Made by a program: the position numbers and the translations under genes
DNA from: JdFR-22 sp964534325
Lineage (GTDB): Archaea > Halobacteriota > Archaeoglobi > Archaeoglobales > Archaeoglobaceae
Direction: 5' to 3'
Assembly: GCA_964534325.1 (NCBI GenBank)
Contig: CAZHOR010000001.1
Location: forward strand, 262,289 to 326,288
DNA length: 64,000 bases
The notes under the pieces: model-generated
What the model saw: only the letters and a program-made list of their open reading frames with translations
What the model was told of the DNA's origin: nothing
Databases searched by the model: none
In this document: positions 1-8,080 of the stretch, piece after piece
How positions within the stretch are numbered: position 1 is the stretch's first letter
How the letters are laid out: every line of letters starts with the position of its first letter

Positions 1-1252
1 GCTTCCTCCGTATCTTGATGAGAGATTCCTCTACTTTGCTGGCCTAATCGCTGGTGACGGAGATATATCAAGGTCTCCAACAGGAGGATACACGGTCAGA
101 TTTTCTAATGGAGATGCCAGGCTTAGAAGAGATTTTATGGAGCTAACTGAGGAACTCTTTGGAATTAAAACTACAGAAGGATCTGATGGAGTAAGAATTC
201 CTTCTATCAGATTTGGTTCAAAAATAGTAGCTACTATACTAAAAAGACTGGGTATTCCTGAGTCGCCAAAGTCCCATAAGCTTGATATGAGTGAGACCTT
301 ACTTTCACTACCCCATAAAGAATTAGCAGCTTACATAAGAGGTTTATTTGACTGTGATGGTTCAATAATGGTAAGAAAGAACGGATCTTCCTGCATCGAA
401 TTCGACACCACCATTAAGAATCTTGCTGAAAAGCTTCACCTTTCACTGCTGAGATTTGGGATAACATCCTATATGAGAGAACGGAAATACAAAGGAGAGG
501 TAACAGAATTAGAAATCGATGATAATGCGAGAAAGATCACCAGGAAACACAACGGATACGAGCTAAAATTGTATGGGAAGAACATTGAAAGGTTCAATGA
601 GAAGATAGGGGTTGGACATTCTGCGAAGTCAGAGAAATTAAGTAAGCTGCTCACCGAAATCGGTGTTAGAGATACAGATAGCACCATCGCCAATTTGGGC
701 GGATTGCTCAAGGAGATAAGAACATTTTACGGGTTGAGCATAAAAGAAGTGTACGGATCAAATATTGGGCAATTGATTGAGAAAGATAAACGGCAAACTT
801 CTACAACTGTCCTAAAAAATGCTGTCGAAACCCTTAGCACAGCAAACCTAGCAGAAGTTAAAATCGGAGTTACTGAAGAGCTAAGGCTTAGATCAGGTGA
901 GCTTGTAGTTCCTGAAGAGCTGGAATTGAGTAGGGAGAGGTTTTACGAGTGCTTCAAGAGAACGAATAGGTCGATAAGAATTCCAGCAGGTCTTCTTTTG
1001 AAGGCTAAAGAAAAGATCAAGGATAGAGATGGACACGTTCATAATGAGTTATCGAACCTGCTGGATAATTTAGTTTATCAAGAGGAATTAATTCAAGAGA
1101 AACTTGAATACCTTAAGCAACTGGCATATTCAGATATAGTATGGGAGAGAGTTAAAGAAAAGCAAGAGATAAAAAGCCCTTATGAGTACGTTTATGATCT
1201 AACGGTGGATGGATCGCATAGCTTTTTGGCCAATGGTATAGTGGTACACAAT
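1..1252 (+). other. Intein 1 of MCM (partial), LAGLIDADG type
   Basis: This in-frame insertion contains two LAGLIDADG-like motifs (LAGLIAGDGDI encoded near base 40 and YIRGLFDCDGSI near 335-370), a further DNA-binding-like stretch, and a canonical C-terminal splicing block (SHSFLANGIVVHN). The last codon is Asn at 1250-1252 and the +1 extein residue is Thr. The junction falls inside the conserved SAAGL/TAA stretch about 25 residues after Walker A. The N-terminal splicing block is outside the window. The homing endonuclease motifs look intact, including their acidic residues. Confidence 0.9.
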
Positions 1253-3814
1253 ACTGCGGCCGCTACAAAGGATGAATACGACGGGAGATGGACTCTGGAG
1301 GCGGGAGCTCTGGTCCTGGCCGATAAGGGAATTGCTCTGGTGGACGAAATCGATAAGATGAAAGCGGACGACCGAGGAGGGCTCCATGAAGCGATGGAAC
1401 AGCAGAGCTACCATCCTTCCTTCGAAATAACCCTCTCTGACGGTTCAAAACATAAAATAGGTCAGTTAGTAGATGATTTGTTTGAAGAATATCCGGAAAG
1501 AAGAGTTGAGGGTATCGACTGCGAGATACTGGATGCAAACGGACTTGATATAGATTTATTAACTACAGATTTTAAAAAGACTTTCAAGACGAAAGCTGAT
1601 AGAGTAAGCAGACATAAGGCTCCTGACTACTTTGTCAAAATTAAATATTTCAATGGAAGAGAAGTCATAGTAACTCCCGAACATCCAGTTTACATATTCA
1701 GGAACGGTGAAATAGTAACAGAAGAAGCTTCTCAGATTAACTCAGATGAATTTATACCTTCAGTGAAAGACTTGGAGTTGTCAGGAGTTACTGATTTGCA
1801 AACTGAGGTACCTTTGGGGAGGAAAACAGTAGAAATACCTTCCCAGATGAATGAGGAATTGGCTTCCTTTTTAGGATATTTTACGACAGAAGGTTATAGT
1901 TACGCTGGTTCGGCAATGGAAGTTGGTCTGTCAAATACGGATGACGAAGTAATATCTGATATGAGCGGTGCGATCTGCAGTTCATTTGGAGTAAGACCTA
2001 TAAACTACACATCAGTAAATAGAACACTCAGGGTAGTTTCCAAACCTGTTTACGAGTTCATGAGTGCTAATTTTCCTCAGCTAATGGTTAAAAGCAAGCA
2101 AAAAAGATTGCCACCTCAAATATTTTCCGCAAGTTTCGAAGAGAGAGTTTCTTTCCTTAGAAGTGCTTTCGTGGGAGATGGAAGTACTGAAACTGAAGCA
2201 CTCTGTTACAGAACCTCATCAAAGGGTTTGGCTGAAGATTATCAAGATTTGCTACTCACAGTAGGAGTGTACTCACGGATTGTACTTGACAAATCTTCGA
2301 ACTCGTATAAAGTCTATATTACCGGATGCAGCCTAGAGAGGTTTGTAGAGACTATTTTAGGAGAAAACAGTGAGAAAACAGACTTTTTGTTGAAGCGGAG
2401 TGATAAGAATCTTAGAAAACATGACGTGCTTCCACCATATAGTGGAGAAATACTAAGAGAGTGTTTGGGTGAACTGGGTCTAAAATATGATGGTTATTTC
2501 AACCAACATATCAACAGAAATTACGGAATAACCAGAGAGGTAATCAGTCGGTATGTCAAGATAATCGAAGAAAGGATTGAAGAGCTGGAAAACACTCACG
2601 CTGAGTCATTCAAAGAATTTAGGGAGTTTTTAAATTATTCTCAGGAGAAGACAGCAGAATTGATTGGGACTACCAGAAGTGCCGTAAATTATCTGGAAAG
2701 AGGGGGATATTCCAGTGATAAGCGAGCGATGATGTTCGAGAAGTTAAAGAACGGCAGTGAAGAAATAATCCAGAATGTAAAAGAGAAATTAACCAAAGTT
2801 AAGGAACTTGAAGAGTCGAGATGGCTGAAAATTAAAGAAGTCGAATATATTTCGAACGAGGGTGAATATAGAACAGATTGGGTGTACGATGTTACTGTAG
2901 AGCCGACCCACAATTTCATTAGTCATGGGATAATCCTCCACAATACAGTCAGCGTAGCCAAGGCGGGAATCAATGCGGTCTTGTGGGCCAGGTGCGCCAT
3001 GTTGGGAGCCGCGAACCCCAAATACGGTAGGTTTGACCGCTACGCTCCTATTGCAGAGCAAATAGATCTGTCCCCTACTCTGCTGTCCAGGTTCGATCTC
3101 ATATTCGTCATGACCGACGACCCTGACGAGAACAGGGATAGGGCTCTGGCGAAGCACATACTCGATTCTCACGAGCTGGGAGAGAAATTGGAGAAGCTGA
3201 AGAACATTGTTTCCACAGAGTACGATCAAAACGCTGTCATGTCCGAAGCCAAAAAGATCGAGCCGGTCATCGATCCCGAGCTTCTGAGGAAATACATCGC
3301 ATATGCAAAGCGTACCGTATTCCCCGTTCTCACCAGAGAGGTAAAGCAGACCATAGAGGATTTCTACTCCTCTCTCCGCTCTCAAGCCAAAGAGAACACC
3401 CCCATGCCCGTAACCGCCAGACAACTTGAAGCCCTTATCAGACTAGCTGAGGCGTCAGCAAGACTCCAGTTGAAGGACAAAATTACCATAGAAGACGTGA
3501 ACAGGGTCATCAGCATTGTCAAGAAGAGTCTGGAGCAAATAGCCGTCGACCCCGAAACCGGAGAGATGGACATCGACTACGCATTCTCCGGAACATCCAA
3601 AACCCAAAGGGACAGAATAATGGTCATCAAGAAGATCGTTGAAGGCATAGCAGCAGTCCACGAAAAAGGAGCCCCAGAAGACGAGGTCCTCAACTCCGCA
3701 GAAGAACAAGGAATAAGCTGGAACAAAGCAAAAGAAATACTCCAGAAAATGCGGATGAACGGCGAAGTCTACTGCCCTAAGCCGGGATACTTCGACATCA
3801 CCCACAACTACTAA
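2..3814 (+). CDS. mcm: MCM replicative helicase, 3' part, with two inteins (5' end outside window)
   Basis: The open frame runs from base 2, so the gene starts before the window and the first ATG at 137 is not the start. MCM is the hexameric 3'-5' helicase of archaeal replication forks. Extein pieces visible are a 51-residue block at 1253-1405 with Walker B (ALVDEIDKM) and, after 2945, the TVSVAKAGI hairpin segment, sensor 1 (GAANPKYGRFD), the arginine finger (LSRFDLIF) and a C-terminal winged helix. Walker A must lie upstream, outside the window. Two in-frame inteins interrupt the AAA+ core. Both have intact splice junctions, so the protein is probably functional after splicing. The family assignment is certain from the extein motifs. 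Confidence 0.96.
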   Translation, partial: LPPYLDERFLYFAGLIAGDGDISRSPTGGYTVRFSNGDARLRRDFMELTEELFGIKTTEGSDGVRIPSIRFGSKIVATILKRLGIPESPKSHKLDMSETLLSLPHKELAAYIRGLFDCDGSIMVRKNGSSCIEFDTTIKNLAEKLHLSLLRFGITSYMRERKYKGEVTELEIDDNARKITRKHNGYELKLYGKNIERFNEKIGVGHSAKSEKLSKLLTEIGVRDTDSTIANLGGLLKEIRTFYGLSIKEVYGSNIGQLIEKDKRQTSTTVLKNAVETLSTANLAEVKIGVTEELRLRSGELVVPEELELSRERFYECFKRTNRSIRIPAGLLLKAKEKIKDRDGHVHNELSNLLDNLVYQEELIQEKLEYLKQLAYSDIVWERVKEKQEIKSPYEYVYDLTVDGSHSFLANGIVVHNTAAATKDEYDGRWTLEAGALVLADKGIALVDEIDKMKADDRGGLHEAMEQQSYHPSFEITLSDGSKHKIGQLVDDLFEEYPERRVEGIDCEILDANGLDIDLLTTDFKKTFKTKADRVSRHKAPDYFVKIKYFNGREVIVTPEHPVYIFRNGEIVTEEASQINSDEFIPSVKDLELSGVTDLQTEVPLGRKTVEIPSQMNEELASFLGYFTTEGYSYAGSAMEVGLSNTDDEVISDMSGAICSSFGVRPINYTSVNRTLRVVSKPVYEFMSANFPQLMVKSKQKRLPPQIFSASFEERVSFLRSAFVGDGSTETEALCYRTSSKGLAEDYQDLLLTVGVYSRIVLDKSSNSYKVYITGCSLERFVETILGENSEKTDFLLKRSDKNLRKHDVLPPYSGEILRECLGELGLKYDGYFNQHINRNYGITREVISRYVKIIEERIEELENTHAESFKEFREFLNYSQEKTAELIGTTRSAVNYLERGGYSSDKRAMMFEKLKNGSEEIIQNVKEKLTKVKELEESRWLKIKEVEYISNEGEYRTDWVYDVTVEPTHNFISHGIILHNTVSVAKAGINAVLWARCAMLGAANPKYGRFDRYAPIAEQIDLSPTLLSRFDLIFVMTDDPDENRDRALAKHILDSHELGEKLEKLKNIVSTEYDQNAVMSEAKKIEPVIDPELLRKYIAYAKRTVFPVLTREVKQTIEDFYSSLRSQAKENTPMPVTARQLEALIRLAEASARLQLKDKITIEDVNRVISIVKKSLEQIAVDPETGEMDIDYAFSGTSKTQRDRIMVIKKIVEGIAAVHEKGAPEDEVLNSAEEQGISWNKAKEILQKMRMNGEVYCPKPGYFDITHNY
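1406..2944 (+). other. Intein 2 of MCM, complete, LAGLIDADG type
   Basis: A 513-residue in-frame insertion lies between extein EQQ and TVSVAKAGI. It begins with Ser1 (SYHPSFEITLSDG), has a block-B-like region near the conserved TPEHPVY, two LAGLIDADG-like helices (FLGYFTTEGY and FLRSAFVGDGSTE), an internal XRE-like helix-turn-helix (EKTAELIGTTRSAVNYLERG) and the C-terminal block THNFISHGIILHN, followed by Thr+1. Ser1 in place of the usual Cys is permitted for inteins. The first motif has TTEG rather than DGDG, so endonuclease activity is less certain than splicing. Confidence 0.9.
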
Positions 3815-3871
3815 AACTAAATATTAACACCACTATCTTCTATCCACTAAGTTAAGTTAAGTATTGGTTGG

Positions 3872-3949
3872 TTTATATTTATTATTGCTTATTGGATTGT
3901 GTGCACAAGAAATATATGTGGGCTTGAATTAGTATAATTCAAGGGGGTG
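3872..3949 (+). promoter_or_regulatory. hsp20 promoter and structured 5' leader
   Basis: A TATA box (TTTATATTTATT, 3872-3883) predicts a start near 3902 and a leader of about 55 nt. In the leader a perfect 8-bp hairpin (CTTGAATT, 5-nt loop, AATTCAAG; 3923-3930 and 3936-3943) runs straight into the ribosome binding site GGGGGTG at 3943-3949. The hairpin's last G is the first base of that site, so opening or closing the stem could control access. A short TTGT/ACAA hairpin precedes it. Confidence 0.55.
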
Positions 3950-3956
3950 CTAATTG

Positions 3957-4385
3957 ATGAGAAAATGGTTCGATCCTTTTGAAGAGTTAAAGAGGTTGCA
4001 GAGCAGGTTAGATGATTTGTTTGGAGAGATTGAAGGGGAAAAGGGATTATTGCCCGCTGAGATGAGGGATTTCCCTATTGACGTGCTGGATGAGCCTGAT
4101 AAGGTTAAGGTCGTGGCGGAGCTACCGGGTTTCAAAAAAGAGGATATCGAGACAGCGATCGAAGACAGTTATCTGGTCATAAAGGCTGAAAAGAAAGAAG
4201 AGAAGGAAGAGAAAGAGAAGGACTACTTCAGAAGAGAAAGGAAGTATGGAGAGTTCAGGAGAAGAATTCAGATAACCACCGACGTAAACATGGATCAGGT
4301 CAGCGCAACCTACAAGAACGGGGTTCTAGAAGTTACCCTCCCCAAAGCCGAACCCGCCAAAAAGAAGAAGATAAACATCCAGTAG
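3957..4385 (+). CDS. hsp20: Small heat shock protein, Hsp20 / alpha-crystallin family
   Basis: A 142-residue ATP-independent chaperone that holds unfolding proteins in large oligomers. The N-terminal WFDPFEELKRLQSRLDDLF segment is followed by an alpha-crystallin domain (about residues 38-130) with the hallmark AELPGFKKEDIE and the GVLEVTLPK strand, and ends in a basic tail KKKKINIQ carrying an I-x-I-like anchor. An unusually long Lys/Glu run lies in the domain loop. The ATG at 3957 is preferred over the TTG at 3954 because GGGGGTG sits 7 nt upstream. It is monocistronic, with its own TATA box and a leader hairpin. Confidence 0.92.
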   Translation: MRKWFDPFEELKRLQSRLDDLFGEIEGEKGLLPAEMRDFPIDVLDEPDKVKVVAELPGFKKEDIETAIEDSYLVIKAEKKEEKEEKEKDYFRRERKYGEFRRRIQITTDVNMDQVSATYKNGVLEVTLPKAEPAKKKKINIQ

Positions 4386-4452
4386 CTCTCAAAGCCTCAA
4401 CACTTTCCATTTTCGTTTTTTTATTTGAACTAAGCTAAGTGCTGCCTACTAA

Positions 4453-4989
4453 CTATTCTACTACGTCTTCCCAGTCCAGGACTTTCATCTTGATCTCTCT
4501 TCTCTTGTCTTCCAAGAACTTTCTTACGGTGTTGTGCTGGGCACCATCGATGAGCATGGCGATTGCTTCTCGGGCTACTTTGGCGTTCTCTACTTCTCCA
4601 ATGATGGCCACGTTCTTGTGGTAAACAGATACTCTAACCCCCAAAAGCTCTTCTATTAGCTTCCTCATTTTTCCTTCCTTGCCGATGATCCTCCCCTTAA
4701 TTCTTTTCAAGTCGTTGGTGTCGTAATCCAGAGGGATAGCGTCCAGGATTATGTAATCGCTATCCAATAGCTTAAATGCTGCTTGAGGATTGAACCCGTA
4801 TCCGATGGCCCGTATCATGTCCTGAGCCTGAAGGAAGCCTATTGCATCTTCTCCCTCGATAGAGATGTTCGCTTCTTCAACGGTCAGTTTACAGCCTGTC
4901 AACTCCTCGATCTGTTTTTTTACTTCCCCTTCTTTACCTATAATGACTCCCACTCTATCGTAAGGGATTTTCATCTCTGTTTTCTGCAT
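4453..4989 (-). CDS. KH-domain RNA-binding protein, Dim2/Pno1-like
   Basis: About 178 residues with two KH modules. The first has GVIIGKEGEVKKQIEE near residue 15 and the second GRIIGKEGKMRKLIEE near residue 105, each with the G-x-x-G loop that binds single-stranded RNA. Archaeal Dim2-like proteins act in 3'-end maturation of 16S rRNA. It lies directly downstream of rio1 and aIF1A, the conserved archaeal order. An ATG at 4995 is also in frame, but GGTGA would touch it directly. The ATG at 4989 has about 6 nt spacing and is preferred. Confidence 0.9.
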   Translation of the reverse strand: MQKTEMKIPYDRVGVIIGKEGEVKKQIEELTGCKLTVEEANISIEGEDAIGFLQAQDMIRAIGYGFNPQAAFKLLDSDYIILDAIPLDYDTNDLKRIKGRIIGKEGKMRKLIEELLGVRVSVYHKNVAIIGEVENAKVAREAIAMLIDGAQHNTVRKFLEDKRREIKMKVLDWEDVVE

Positions 4990-5016
4990 TATCATTCACC
5001 TATTATGTTAATGAAA

Positions 5017-5805
5017 TTATTCACCTATTACGTAATTGATGAGCTTTTGTTCATCCTCTTCCACACCCATTTTGGAAAAGAATCTTAAAACATTTTTTAT
5101 GTCCCTCTGGAGATAAAGCCTTGAATTGGGGTGGTCAATGAGAACGCTCTGACCCATGTCAATGAGGTAAGGCTTCTCATCGAAAAGCATTATATTGAAC
5201 TCGCTGAGGTCAGCATGAACCAGGCGGGCATTCTGGTACAGCTTCTTGATGTTCTCTACAATGTCTTCAAATAGTTCCTGAGGGTCCACAATATGCTCAA
5301 CCTCTTTTCCCAGCTCGAATAGGACGGGAGCGGGTGTCTCCCCCTCCCCCAGGAACTTCATGAGCAGGATATTTCCTGCAGAAGTTATGGGTTCAGGAAC
5401 CGCCACATTTGCCTCAAATGCTCTCTTGAGGTTTTTGAACTCCTTTTTGGTCCACAGATATATCAGGTCCTTCCTGGAGAGCTTTTTAACGTTAAATCGC
5501 TTGTCTCCATAAAGGTACTCATCCATCTTTCTGAACTCTCCTGTCTCTATCCGGTATATCTTGACGGCAACAGGAATCTCTCTATCCCCATAGACTCCGT
5601 CCGCGTAGAAAATATTGGCCTCCTTTCCGGAGTTAATAGTTCCGCCGAGAGCCTTTATTAGGCCCTTAGAGGATAATTTATAGAGCAACTTGAGCGTTCT
5701 CTCATCTAGAACCTCAGAATAGATCTTGCGCTGGTCAATATCCTTTTCCTTGATCCTCAGCTTATCCAGATAATTATCTATCTGTCTAATCCTATCCTCT
5801 TTCAT
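5017..5805 (-). CDS. rio1: RIO1-family serine protein kinase
   Basis: A 262-residue atypical kinase of small-subunit ribosome biogenesis. It has an N-terminal helical region, a glycine-containing nucleotide loop variant (GGTINSGKEANIF), the ATP-anchoring lysine in VAVKIYRIE, the catalytic loop LVHADLSEFNIM and the metal-binding LIDMGQSV (DxG-like). Length and motifs fit archaeal Rio1. It is followed after about 27 nt by the KH protein and preceded by aIF1A, suggesting an operon for 30S assembly and initiation. Confidence 0.94.
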   Translation of the reverse strand: MKEDRIRQIDNYLDKLRIKEKDIDQRKIYSEVLDERTLKLLYKLSSKGLIKALGGTINSGKEANIFYADGVYGDREIPVAVKIYRIETGEFRKMDEYLYGDKRFNVKKLSRKDLIYLWTKKEFKNLKRAFEANVAVPEPITSAGNILLMKFLGEGETPAPVLFELGKEVEHIVDPQELFEDIVENIKKLYQNARLVHADLSEFNIMLFDEKPYLIDMGQSVLIDHPNSRLYLQRDIKNVLRFFSKMGVEEDEQKLINYVIGE

Positions 5806-5878
5806 TATAACGAGAGCAAGAAAACAAGATCTTAAGAATATAACTGGATTTATTTTTGGGTTTAGTTTAGATTTAGAG

Positions 5879-6193
5879 TTAGAATTTCAGGTGGCCTTTC
5901 TTGTCCAGCCATTCTACCTGTGGGTTGGTATATCTCCACACGACATCGGCTTTAGCGTCTTCAAAAGACCAGGGCACTATGATTACTACGTCCCCTTCTC
6001 TTATCCATATCCTCTTCCTCATTTTACCCGGAATACGGGCCATTCTCACCTTGCCGTCTTCAGTTCTTACTCTTATATGGCCCGCTCCCATCATGGATTC
6101 TACTATGCCGAACTTCTCGTTCTTTTTCCTGTTCGGCAATCTTACTCTAATCACTTCTTCATTATCGGTCAGATGACCACCTCTTGTCGCCAT
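5879..6193 (-). CDS. eif1a: Translation initiation factor aIF1A
   Basis: A 104-residue S1/OB-fold factor that binds the A site of the 30S subunit and helps scanning and initiator tRNA placement. The central block (VRLPNRKKNEKFGIVESMMG, then RVRTEDGKVRMARIPGKMRK) is diagnostic, as is WIREGDVVIIVPWSF. The start ATG at 6193 is followed by MATRGG, and AAGGT lies upstream. It is the first gene of the aIF1A-rio1-KH group. Confidence 0.95.
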   Translation of the reverse strand: MATRGGHLTDNEEVIRVRLPNRKKNEKFGIVESMMGAGHIRVRTEDGKVRMARIPGKMRKRIWIREGDVVIIVPWSFEDAKADVVWRYTNPQVEWLDKKGHLKF

Positions 6194-6239
6194 TTTTTTA
6201 TACCATTACCTTTTTGTTTATATCATTATACTGTTTTAA

Positions 6240-7217
6240 TCAAGTATAAAGTACGTTTTTAGGTTTTCTGAGGAGTTTATTTAAATACTTTGCTGCCGCA
6301 GTTTTGAGGTCGGCGGGATGAAGCTCACCGGATGCATAATTCGATTTTAGCTCTTCCAGAGAATTGAACTCCATGTCCCCACCAAATTTTTCGTCCCTCT
6401 CCACCACCACCTTATTGAATCGGGGAAAAATGTGGTACTGCATGATCTGTATAATGGGGTTCCCTTCCACCTCCGCAGGACAATATGCTTTCTTGATCTT
6501 CTTGGCAATCTCTTCCTCGGTCTCTTCTACTGAAACATAGTTGCCCTTGGAGGAGCTCATCTTTTCTCCGTCCAGACCCTGTAAAATGGGGGTGTGGAGG
6601 CATATTGGGGAGCTGTATCCCAGTCTGGGAAGGTTCTCTCTGGCCAGCATGTGTATCTTTCTCTGGTCCATTCCCCCTATAGCGAGGTCAACCTTCAGAT
6701 GAGCTATATCCAGCGCCTGCATGAGAGGATAGACCATCTGAGACACCATGGGGTCTTTTGTTCTCCTGCTGACTTCGTCCATACTCCTTTTGGCTCTGTT
6801 CAGCGTTGTTATTCTGGCTAACTGGTGAACGTCCAGTACATAACCTTTTTCCAGCTGATAAGAGCTTCCCAGAACGAATTCCGTCTTATCCTCACTCAGT
6901 CCCAGAGCGATGAAAGCCCTCTTATTGTAGTCGGCGATCTGTTTAATGTCATCAAAATCCCCTTTCTCGTTGAGGTATGCGTGAACATCTGCCAGTAAAA
7001 CAACTACGTCAAATCCCACTCTCTGCAGGTCTATGAGCTTGTTGACTGTCATTATATGACCCAGATGTATTTCACCACTCGGCTCATAACCCACATAAGC
7101 TCTCGGTCGCTCTTTCGTTTCCAGCAGTTTGCGGAGCTCTTCTTCCGTAACAACCTCTAGAGAGTTTCTGGTCACCAGCGAAACTTTGTCCTCAACATCC
7201 GTGCTGTGCATCTTCAA
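6240..7217 (-). CDS. tyrS: Tyrosyl-tRNA synthetase
   Basis: A 325-residue class I synthetase of the compact archaeal/eukaryotic type, which charges tRNA-Tyr in the cytoplasm. It shows the HIGH-type motif HLGH in GEIHLGHIM (about residue 50), substrate-pocket residues in GGMDQRKIHMLAREN, and the KMSSS signature KMSSSKGN (about residue 220). ATG at 7211 (MHSTDVED) is a possible alternative start. It lies just upstream of aIF1A on the same strand with a 46-nt gap and may be cotranscribed. Confidence 0.96.
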   Translation of the reverse strand: MKMHSTDVEDKVSLVTRNSLEVVTEEELRKLLETKERPRAYVGYEPSGEIHLGHIMTVNKLIDLQRVGFDVVVLLADVHAYLNEKGDFDDIKQIADYNKRAFIALGLSEDKTEFVLGSSYQLEKGYVLDVHQLARITTLNRAKRSMDEVSRRTKDPMVSQMVYPLMQALDIAHLKVDLAIGGMDQRKIHMLARENLPRLGYSSPICLHTPILQGLDGEKMSSSKGNYVSVEETEEEIAKKIKKAYCPAEVEGNPIIQIMQYHIFPRFNKVVVERDEKFGGDMEFNSLEELKSNYASGELHPADLKTAAAKYLNKLLRKPKNVLYT

Positions 7218-7284
7218 TAAAGCAATTAAAATGATTTTTAAACCTTTTGAATATGAGAATAATCAGCTTCAAATAAACTCAAAA

Positions 7285-7476
7285 TCAACCAGAGAACTTT
7301 TCTTTGAGTTTCTTCAGAATCCTTGAGCCCCTCAAAATGACTCCGGGTATAACACCACACAGATGAGCGGTAAGGGTGTAAGAGGTTTCTATCTCCAAAA
7401 AAATGCCAACGGGCCAGGCAAGAACACCTAAAATAATCAGGATCAAACCAAGTCGTCTTCTATCCATGCAACTCAC
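7285..7476 (-). CDS. Small two-helix membrane protein of unknown function
   Basis: A 63-residue protein with a basic N-terminus (MDRRRLG), a hydrophobic helix at about residues 8-27 (LGLILIILGVLAWPVGIF), a second weaker hydrophobic stretch at about 33-48, and a Lys/Arg-rich tail. I do not recognise a family. It sits between tyrS and a flavin-type protein on the same strand. Supported only by its clear membrane-protein composition and fit to the gap. Confidence 0.55.
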   Translation of the reverse strand: MSCMDRRRLGLILIILGVLAWPVGIFLEIETSYTLTAHLCGVIPGVILRGSRILKKLKEKFSG

Positions 7477-7533
7477 TGTCTATTCTTTTCTTGGCCCGTC
7501 TCACTTTATTATCACCATTTTCAAGTTCAAGGT

Positions 7534-7962
7534 TCACGGAGACCACTGCTCTACCTGACCTCCCAGCCAGTATTCGGCGTAGCTGGGGTTGAACTTCAGC
7601 ACAACGTATTCCGGGTCATCTGGCCCGGAGAAGAAGTTCTCCAGCATGGGATTCCAGAAATCGTTTCTGGTCTTCTCGTCATCCAGTATCTCTACGCTGG
7701 TATCCATTATGACGTATGGCTGTGTAAATGCTTCCTCCAGTTTGGATCCTTTCCATATGGTCACGCAGGCACTGGGATTTTCCTTGATCTGCTGTACTTT
7801 GGGAGAGCTTTTCATGGTAGCTGACTGCAGGGTCAGGTCGGGAAAACCTACGGTTGACATGTACCTTACCCTGGGAGCACTTCCAGAAGAGCTCTTTACC
7901 GTAGCAACAGCCGCTACATTGACCCCTCCAATCACATCGGCTATCTTTTCCTTTAATTCCAT
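7534..7962 (-). CDS. Pyridoxamine 5'-phosphate oxidase-like, FMN-binding split-barrel protein
   Basis: About 142 residues with the split-barrel pattern of the general-stress-protein-26 / PNPOx family: VNVAAVATVK, PRVRYMSTVGFPDLTLQSAT, then SPKVQQIKENPSACVTIW. Members bind flavin (or F420) and reduce small substrates, but the substrate cannot be told here. An upstream ATG at 7995 lies inside the TATA box (TTATATAATGG), so it cannot be the start. ATG at 7962 has GGTGGG 4 nt upstream and is chosen. Confidence 0.8.
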   Translation of the reverse strand: MELKEKIADVIGGVNVAAVATVKSSSGSAPRVRYMSTVGFPDLTLQSATMKSSPKVQQIKENPSACVTIWKGSKLEEAFTQPYVIMDTSVEILDDEKTRNDFWNPMLENFFSGPDDPEYVVLKFNPSYAEYWLGGQVEQWSP

Positions 7963-8080
7963 AATACCCACCAACTTTTCACTTCTCCAAACCATTATAT
8001 AATTTTATCTAACTTTATCTAACATTTAATCCCCTGATATTGGTGATATTAACATTTTTAAACCCTAATTTTAGTAAAAA

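Noticed and set aside
2789..3424. Long minus-strand ORF inside mcm
   Set aside because: Shadow frame of the extein and intein coding strand; no ribosome binding site or coding character of its own.
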